Below, piece after piece: positions 59,140 to 64,000 of a stretch of DNA of 64,000 bases. Each line of letters starts with the position of its first letter. Position 1 is the stretch's first letter. A program made the translations under genes and the position numbers. The notes under the pieces are model-generated. The model saw only the letters and a list, made by a program, of their open reading frames with translations. It made no database searches and had not been told where the DNA came from. The DNA is from an uncultured Collinsella sp. (GTDB taxonomy: Bacteria; Actinomycetota; Coriobacteriia; Coriobacteriales; Coriobacteriaceae), in the NCBI GenBank assembly GCA_958415525.1, contig CATYZE010000003.1, positions 76,834 to 140,833 on the forward strand, written 5' to 3'.

Positions 59140-59976
59140 ATGGCAACGATTGAAGAGCTTGAGTCCCTGCGTTGGGACCTTCGCCGCGATTGCGTCGATA
59201 TCATCATGGCCGGTGCCGGCGGCCACATCGGTGGCGATATGTCGGTCATCGATGCCCTCATGACCCTCTACGCCAACCACCTCAACATTTCTCCCGAGAC
59301 CGTCGACGATCCCAACCGCGATCGCTTCGTGCTCTCCAAGGGCCACGCCATGGAGGCCTACTACGCGGTGCTCTGCCACGAGGGCTATCTTGACCTCGAT
59401 GACGTCAAGGCCCGCTTCTCCAAGTTCGGCAGCCCCTACATCGGCCACCCCAACAACAAGCTCAAGGGCATCGAGATGAACTCGGGCTCGCTGGGTCACG
59501 GCCTGCCCGTGGCCGTCGGGATGGCGCTTGCCGGCAAGATGGATGGCCGCGACTACCGCGTCTACACCATCATGGGCGACGGCGAGCTTGCCGAGGGCTC
59601 GGTCTGGGAGGGCGCCATGAGCGGCGGCAACTACCAGCTCGATAACCTGTGCGCGCTCGTGGACCGCAACCGCCTGCAGATCAGCGGCAGCACCGAGGAC
59701 GTCATGAAGCAGGATTCGCAGGAGGAGCGCTGGGCCGCCTTCGGTTGGAACGTGCTGTCCATTCCGGGCAACGACGTCCAGGCCATCGACGCCGCGCTGA
59801 CGCTTGCCGCCGAGACCAAGGGTAAGCCCACGGTCATCATCCTCAACACGGTGAAGGGCTACGGTTCGCCCGTCATGGAGGACAAGGCCGGCTGGCATCA
59901 CCACCTGCCCAACGACGAGGAATATGCCCAGATCATCGCCGATTTCGCTGCCCACAAGGAGGCCATCAATGGCTAA
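59140..59976 (+). CDS. transketolase, N-terminal (TPP-binding) subunit
   Basis: A 278-residue subunit carrying the thiamine-diphosphate pyrophosphate domain: GHIGGDMSVIDALMTLYANH, FVLSKGHAMEAYYAVL, MNSGSLGHGLPVAVGMALAG and the TPP motif GDGELAEGSVWEG to VDRN. It starts 2 nt after the isomerase stop and overlaps the C-terminal subunit by 8 bases. Split transketolases occur both as general enzymes and as pathway-specific ones (for example AptA/AptB for apulose 4-phosphate). Being embedded between an isomerase and a kinase argues for a dedicated catabolic role. Confidence 0.95.
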   Translation: MATIEELESLRWDLRRDCVDIIMAGAGGHIGGDMSVIDALMTLYANHLNISPETVDDPNRDRFVLSKGHAMEAYYAVLCHEGYLDLDDVKARFSKFGSPYIGHPNNKLKGIEMNSGSLGHGLPVAVGMALAGKMDGRDYRVYTIMGDGELAEGSVWEGAMSGGNYQLDNLCALVDRNRLQISGSTEDVMKQDSQEERWAAFGWNVLSIPGNDVQAIDAALTLAAETKGKPTVIILNTVKGYGSPVMEDKAGWHHHLPNDEEYAQIIADFAAHKEAING

Positions 59977-60910
59977 CAAGATCGCCAACCGCAAGGTTAT
60001 CTGCGACACGCTGCTCGAGGCCGCCGCAACCGACAAGGACATCGTCGTCCTGTGCTCCGACTCCCGTGGCTCCGCGTCGCTCACGCCGTTCTTCGATCAG
60101 TACCCCCAGCAGTCCGTCGAGGTCGGCATCGCCGAGCAGGACCTGGTGAGCATTGCCGCCGGCATGGCTTCGTGCGGCAAGAAGGCCTGGGCCGCATCGC
60201 CGGCGTCCTTTGTGACCACGCGTTCGTATGAGCAGTGCAAGGTCGACGTCTCGTACTCCAACACCAACGTCAAGCTCATCGGCATCTCGGGCGGCGTGTC
60301 CTACGGCGCCCTGGGTATGAGCCACCACTCCGCGCAGGATATCGCCGCCATGAGCGCGATCCCTAACATGCGCGTGTACCTGCCGAGTGACCGCTTCCAG
60401 ACCGCCGAGCTCGTGCGTGCGCTGGTTGCCGACAACAAGCCGGCCTACATCCGCGTGGGCCGCAACCCGGTCGAGGATGTGTACACCGAGGACGAGTGCC
60501 CGTTCCAGATGGACCGCGCCACCTGGGTGCGCCGTGGCACCGATGTGACGATCGTTGCCACCGGCGAGATGGTCCGCCATGCCGTGGACGCCGCCGACCT
60601 TCTGGCCGAGCAGGGCATCTCGGCAACGGTGCTCGACATGTACTGCGTCAAGCCACTCGACGCCGAGGCCGTGATCGAGGCCGCCGGTGCTACGCGCGCT
60701 GTCGTGACCGTCGAGGAGCATAGCCCCTTCGGTGGCCTGGGTTCCATGGTCGCGCAGGTCGTGGGCGAGCATTGCCCGCGTCCGGTCAAGTGCCTGAGCC
60801 TGCCCGACGCGCCGGTCATCACTGGTACGAGCCCCGAGGTCTTCGCACACTACGGACTTACGGGCACCGGAATTGCCGAGGCCGTTAAGGACTTCCTGCC
60901 CGCAGAGTAA
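59969..60910 (+). CDS. transketolase, C-terminal subunit
   Basis: A 313-residue subunit with the pyrimidine-binding and C-terminal domains. VEVGIAEQDLVSIAAGMASC supplies the catalytic Glu that activates TPP. LGMSHHSAQDIAAMSAIPNM and TVEEHSPFGGLGSMVAQVV are the other conserved blocks. The ATG at 59969 lies inside the end of the N-terminal subunit gene, with AAGGAGG 9 nt upstream, so the two are made in coupled amounts. A 35-bp perfect palindrome follows the stop codon. Confidence 0.95.
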   Translation: MANKIANRKVICDTLLEAAATDKDIVVLCSDSRGSASLTPFFDQYPQQSVEVGIAEQDLVSIAAGMASCGKKAWAASPASFVTTRSYEQCKVDVSYSNTNVKLIGISGGVSYGALGMSHHSAQDIAAMSAIPNMRVYLPSDRFQTAELVRALVADNKPAYIRVGRNPVEDVYTEDECPFQMDRATWVRRGTDVTIVATGEMVRHAVDAADLLAEQGISATVLDMYCVKPLDAEAVIEAAGATRAVVTVEEHSPFGGLGSMVAQVVGEHCPRPVKCLSLPDAPVITGTSPEVFAHYGLTGTGIAEAVKDFLPAE

Positions 60911-60913
60911 TTG

Positions 60914-60948
60914 GAATGTGACAAAGGGACCGTCCCTTTGTCACATTC
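60914..60948. repeat. 35-bp perfect palindrome between transketolase and kinase genes
   Basis: GAATGTGACAAAGGGAC, one central C, then the exact complement. Within an operon it would form a 17-bp RNA hairpin with an impossibly tight loop, so the tip must open. It may be a REP-like element or an mRNA processing/attenuation site. Confidence 0.9.
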
Positions 60949-60966
60949 ATTTTGAAAGGGGTGGCC

Positions 60967-62457
60967 ATGGGCCGCTACATCATCGGAATCGATCAGTCCA
61001 CGCAGGGCACCAAGGCGCTGCTGGTGGACGAGGGCGGCCATCTGATTCATCGTGCCGACCGCTCGCATCGCCAGATCGTCAACGAGGCCGGCTGGGTGAG
61101 CCATGATCCGGCCGAGATTGCCGCCAACGTGCTGGCCGTGGCGCGTGCCGTGGTGGAGGAGACCGGGGTCGACCCGGCCGACGTCGCCGGCATCGGCATC
61201 TCCAACCAGCGCGAGACCACCGTTGCCTGGAACCGCACAACGGGCGAGCCGCTGTGCGACGCCGTGGTGTGGCAGTGCGCCCGCGCCCGCGAGCTGTGCG
61301 ACGAGCTGGCCGCGCGCGAGGGCGTGGCCGAGCTGGTGCGCGACACGACAGGCTTGGTGCTCTCGCCCTACTATCCGGCGGGCAAGATGGCTTGGATTCT
61401 CGCAAACGTGCCGGCGGCAGCCGAGGCTGCTGCGGCGGGCGAGCTGTGCCTGGGCACGATTGACGCCTGGGTGGTCTGGACGCTCACGGGCGGCGCCGAG
61501 TTCCGCTGCGACTGGTCCAACGCCAGCCGCACGCAGCTCTTCGACCTGCGCCGCGGCTGCTGGAGCGAGCCGGTGTGCCAAGCCTTTGGCATCGATGCTG
61601 CCTGCCTGCCGCAGGTGACCGATTCCGACGGCCTGTTCGGCACAACGGACCTGGGCGGCTTTTTGCCGGCGCCCGTGCCCATTCACGGCGTGCTCGGCGA
61701 CAGCCACGCCGCCCTGTTTGCGCAAGGCTGCCACAGCCGCGGCATGGCCAAGGCGACCTATGGCACCGGTAGCTCGGTCATGATGAATGTCGGCGACGAG
61801 TTTGTCGCCAGCTCGCACGGGCTTTCGAGCTCGCTCGCGTGGCGCATGGACGGTGTGACCGAGTACGTGCTCGAGGGCAACGTGAGCTACGCCGGCGCCG
61901 TCAAGACCTGGCTGCGCGACGACCTGGAGCTCATCAACAACCCCGAGGAAGTCACCGACCTGTGCTATGCCGCCAACCCGGCGAGCCGCGTCTACTTTGT
62001 GCCGGCGTTTACCGGCCTGGGCGCGCCGCACTGGGCAAGCGACGCCGAGGGCTGCGTCTTTGGCATGACGCGCACCACGGGCCGCGCGGAGTTCGTGAAG
62101 GCCGCCGACGAGTCGATTGCCTATCAGATCTTCGACGTGATCGATGCGATGGTCGAGGATTCGGGCGCAGCGCTGGCCGAGCTTCGCGTTGACGGCGGCC
62201 CCACGCGCGATGCGTACCTGATGCAGTTTGAGAGCGACCTGGTGGGTTCGCCCATCCGCATCGCGAGCAACGACGAGATGAGCGGCCTGGGCGCGGCTTG
62301 GGCCTGCGGCATCGCGCTCGGCATGTACACGCGCGACGTTGTCGACGTCTACGGCGCCCGCGGCATCGTGGAGCCTTCGATGCCCGCCGACGAGCGAGCC
62401 AAAAAGATCGCCGGCTGGCGCCACGCGGTCGAGGCAACAATCGCATACACTGCCTAG
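60967..62457 (+). CDS. FGGY-family carbohydrate kinase, glycerol-kinase-like
   Basis: A 496-residue kinase with the two-domain FGGY fold: IIGIDQSTQGTKALLVDEGG (phosphate loop), GIGISNQRETTVAWNRTTGE, ATYGTGSSVMMNVGDEF, LEGNVSYAGAVKTWLRDDLE and the C-terminal signature region VDGGPTRDAYLMQFESDLVG. It is closest in appearance to glycerol kinase, but the DQGTTS loop reads DQSTQGT. AAAGGGGTGGCC precedes the ATG at 60967. It is last gene after the isomerase and split transketolase, so a ketose formed by the isomerase is a plausible substrate; glycerol remains possible. Confidence 0.9.
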   Translation: MGRYIIGIDQSTQGTKALLVDEGGHLIHRADRSHRQIVNEAGWVSHDPAEIAANVLAVARAVVEETGVDPADVAGIGISNQRETTVAWNRTTGEPLCDAVVWQCARARELCDELAAREGVAELVRDTTGLVLSPYYPAGKMAWILANVPAAAEAAAAGELCLGTIDAWVVWTLTGGAEFRCDWSNASRTQLFDLRRGCWSEPVCQAFGIDAACLPQVTDSDGLFGTTDLGGFLPAPVPIHGVLGDSHAALFAQGCHSRGMAKATYGTGSSVMMNVGDEFVASSHGLSSSLAWRMDGVTEYVLEGNVSYAGAVKTWLRDDLELINNPEEVTDLCYAANPASRVYFVPAFTGLGAPHWASDAEGCVFGMTRTTGRAEFVKAADESIAYQIFDVIDAMVEDSGAALAELRVDGGPTRDAYLMQFESDLVGSPIRIASNDEMSGLGAAWACGIALGMYTRDVVDVYGARGIVEPSMPADERAKKIAGWRHAVEATIAYTA

Positions 62458-62464
62458 AATGATT

Positions 62465-62590
62465 TTTCTGGGACGGGGATAAAAACTCATTGGTCTCCGT
62501 CCCAGGTAGCTAATTTGGGACGGGGCTTTTTTGACTGGTATGATTGGTGCGACCATTCCAACCAGCTAAAAGAGCCCCGTCCCAATTTGA
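62465..62590. repeat. two GGGACGGGG family hairpins between the kinase and luxS
   Basis: First hairpin: CTGGGACGG / CCGTCCCAG (62469, 62497). Second: a stem of about 28 bp joining AATTTGGGACGGGGCTTTTT (62512) to its near-complement ending at 62588. Part of it (62504-62536) is an exact inverted copy of 56280-56312. The second hairpin ends about 20 nt before the luxS start and may act as terminator of the kinase operon. Confidence 0.85.
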
Positions 62591-62608
62591 CTACCGAGAG
62601 GATCTGCC

Positions 62609-63097
62609 ATGGAGCGCATTGCCAGCTTTTCTGTCGATCATCTGCTGCTTGAGCCCGGCGTATACGTGAGCCGCATCGACCGCGACCCGGCGACCGGCAC
62701 CGCCGTCACCACCTTTGATCTGCGCCTGACCACGCCCAACAAGGAACCGGTCATGAACACGGCCGAGTGCCACACCATCGAGCACCTGGGCGCGACGTTT
62801 CTTCGCAATCATGCCGAGTGGTCGAGCCGTATCGTCTACTTTGGCCCCATGGGCTGTCGCACGGGCTTTTACCTGGTCGTGTTTGGCGAGGTGACGAGCG
62901 AGGAGATCCTGCCGCTCGTGCGCGAACTCTTTGAGTTCGTCGCCGGCTTTGAGGGTGATGTCCCCGGCGCCGCTCCCGAGGAGTGCGGTAACTACCTGGA
63001 CCAGAACCTTCCCATGGCCAACTGGCTCGCGCGCCGCTACCTCGACCGCGACCTGGCCGATATCGACGAGAAGCACCTGCACTATCAGCAGGCATAG
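62609..63097 (+). CDS. luxS: S-ribosylhomocysteine lyase LuxS
   Basis: A 162-residue enzyme that splits S-ribosylhomocysteine into homocysteine and DPD, the precursor of autoinducer-2. Metal ligands are visible in CHTIEHL (His55, His59) and ECGNYLDQNL (Cys126), and Cys83 in GPMGCRTGFY is the catalytic acid/base. Length and N terminus match the family. GAGAGGA lies 9 nt before the ATG. Single gene with its own terminator. Its partner Pfs nucleosidase is not in the window. Confidence 0.97.
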   Translation: MERIASFSVDHLLLEPGVYVSRIDRDPATGTAVTTFDLRLTTPNKEPVMNTAECHTIEHLGATFLRNHAEWSSRIVYFGPMGCRTGFYLVVFGEVTSEEILPLVRELFEFVAGFEGDVPGAAPEECGNYLDQNLPMANWLARRYLDRDLADIDEKHLHYQQA

Positions 63098-63124
63098 GGC
63101 CCGCCGCTCAAAACGCGCGCATCG

Positions 63125-63155
63125 GGCGCCCTCGCTTATGCGGGGGCGCCTTTTT
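63125..63155 (+). terminator. luxS terminator
   Basis: GGCGCCC / GGGCGCC stem with a 12-nt loop, followed by TTTTT. Confidence 0.88.
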
Positions 63156-63204
63156 GTTGAGTGGTCAGGGTGAGCGTTCAAAATCGCTCGTGTTTGTTCT
63201 AGAA

Positions 63205-63230
63205 TGTTCGTATAGTCACAATTACGAACA
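63205..63230 (+). promoter_or_regulatory. TGTTCGTA-N10-TACGAACA operator
   Basis: A perfect dyad overlapping TATAGT (63211-63216), the probable -10 box, and ending 9 nt before the DUF4867 start. Its placement is that of a classic repressor site. Confidence 0.75.
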
Positions 63231-63239
63231 GGAGTGAAC

Positions 63240-63884
63240 ATGCATATCTACTCTGTCAACGACCCCGAGTTCAAGTCCTACGGCCGCGTGTGGGACGACG
63301 TGCCCTCCAGCCTGACCGCTCCGCTCGTCGAGGCGCTCTCCGCCACACCCATTCCCGAGGGCAGCAAGTACGTGGCCTCCGCGCCCGAGCTTGAGCAGGT
63401 CGAGGGCGCCGACACGCTCGGTCTGCTCATGTACGGCAGCCGTCCCTTCCAGCTGGGCTGGTGCAACGGCCACAATACACAGCTCAACTGCCTGGAGTAT
63501 CACCGCGCCAGCGAGTTCAACCTGGGCGCCCGTGACTTTATCCTGCTGCTGGCCAAGCGCGAGCAGATCGTCGACGGCAAGCTCGACACCGCGCAGGTCA
63601 AGGCCTTCCGCGCACCCGCCGGCACGCTCGTCGAGGTCTACGCCACGACGCTCCACTACACGCCCTGCATGGTCGACGACGGCGGCTTCCAGGTGATGGT
63701 TGCGCTTCCCGCCGGCACCAACGGTCCCCGTCCCGAGGCCGCAGCCGACATGCCTGCTGCCGGTGACAGCTACTGCTACTGGAAGGCCGACAAGTGGGTC
63801 CTCTGCCACGCCGATAGCCCCAAAGCAGCCGAGGGCGGCTACGTAGGCCTCACGGGCAAGAACCTCGACATCACCGTGGACTAG
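63240..63884 (+). CDS. DUF4867 family protein
   Basis: A 214-residue cytosolic protein of the DUF4867 family, predicted cupin-like. Recognisable stretches are QLGWCNGHNTQLNCLEYHRA (about 79), FNLGARDFILLLAKREQIVD and TLVEVYATTLHYTPCMVDDG (about 129), with His and Glu residues that could bind a metal as in a cupin. The family often lies near sugar-catabolism genes in Firmicutes, suggesting a role as a sugar isomerase or lyase accessory, but no activity is known to me. I start at ATG 63240, 5 nt after AGGAG, over GTG 63234. Its own repressor-type dyad suggests inducible expression. Confidence 0.87.
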   Translation: MHIYSVNDPEFKSYGRVWDDVPSSLTAPLVEALSATPIPEGSKYVASAPELEQVEGADTLGLLMYGSRPFQLGWCNGHNTQLNCLEYHRASEFNLGARDFILLLAKREQIVDGKLDTAQVKAFRAPAGTLVEVYATTLHYTPCMVDDGGFQVMVALPAGTNGPRPEAAADMPAAGDSYCYWKADKWVLCHADSPKAAEGGYVGLTGKNLDITVD

Positions 63885-63893
63885 AGTCTTCTG

Positions 63894-63948
63894 TCTCAAT
63901 CTGTAACATCTAGCAGGCTAAATCGCCTCTACCTGTTACAGATTTGGT
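63894..63948. repeat. single 55-bp palindromic unit
   Basis: Left arm TCTCAATCTGTAACA, 25-bp centre, right arm TGTTACAGATTTGGT; same length and architecture as the arrays at 808 and 12705. The remaining 52 bp to the window end show nothing recognisable. Confidence 0.85.
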
Positions 63949-64000
63949 CGCGCGCGCAGACGTGGTGTAAGAGCGCCCTGAGGTCCGTCGCTGCAAATCC

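Overview
The window looks like the chromosome of a gut coriobacterium, most probably Collinsella or a close relative. Supporting this are the high G+C and dense coding, an Ech-type hydrogenase, a PTS-rich carbohydrate repertoire, LuxS, an LPXTG-anchored isopeptide adhesin and an NRAMP-related magnesium transporter of the type characterised from the coriobacterium Eggerthella lenta. The genus assignment is inference from gene content, not from a marker gene.

Layout. (1) 1-0.45 kb: 5' part of a type III pantothenate kinase, reading off the left edge. (2) 0.58-13.1 kb: a region built around three tRNA-fMet sequences: an intact gene, a decayed fragment and a second full-length copy with a broken anticodon-stem pair. 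The tRNA promoter, terminator and downstream palindrome array are duplicated with it. Between them lie a one-gene AlbA_2/ATPase insert and a carbohydrate locus: PTS IIB-IIC, PTS IIA, 6-phospho-beta-glucosidase, a LicR-type regulator, a ChbG-like deacetylase, a second GH1 enzyme and a GH140-like apiosidase candidate. (3) 13.2-16.1 kb: an Old-Yellow-Enzyme/ferredoxin-type flavoenzyme and an orphan HTH gene. (4) 16.4-22.1 kb: a five-gene Ech hydrogenase operon in which EchA and EchB are one polypeptide. (5) 22.5-28.9 kb: a 2102-residue VWA/isopeptide adhesin. (6) 29-38.2 kb: a two-component system, an ABC-2 exporter and a MacB/FtsX-type exporter. (7) 38.4-46.8 kb: mostly housekeeping and membrane proteins, including a stand-alone relative of the cyanophycin-synthetase N domain and an inactivated deacetylase-like protein. 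(8) 46.9-50.2 kb: a two-gene magnesium locus, an MgtE-type sensor protein followed by an NRMT-like transporter, behind a structured leader. (9) 50.6-55.0 kb: a surface O-acyltransferase, a ribokinase and a nucleoside hydrolase. (10) 55.4-62.5 kb: a ROK kinase, a LacI regulator and an isomerase / split transketolase / FGGY-kinase operon. (11) 62.6-63.9 kb: LuxS and a DUF4867 protein.

How the parts may work together. The PTS locus imports and phosphorylates a beta-linked disaccharide, cleaves it intracellularly and is controlled by its own PRD regulator. The non-phospho GH1, the GH140-like enzyme and ChbG suggest more decorated plant glycosides. The isomerase-kinase-split transketolase set further right resembles in logic the D-apiose pathway, so the GH140 gene and this operon could be two ends of one route, though this is only a hypothesis. 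The Ech operon couples ferredoxin oxidation, H2 evolution and ion pumping.

Intergenic DNA is unusually rich in small repeats. These are 55-bp palindromic units in strict 80-81 bp tandem arrays, four long-hairpin elements, REP-like GGGGACAG and GGGACGGGG families, and several clean operator palindromes. I consider the alternating palindrome array and the MgtE-sensor/NRMT pair the best candidates for something undescribed.
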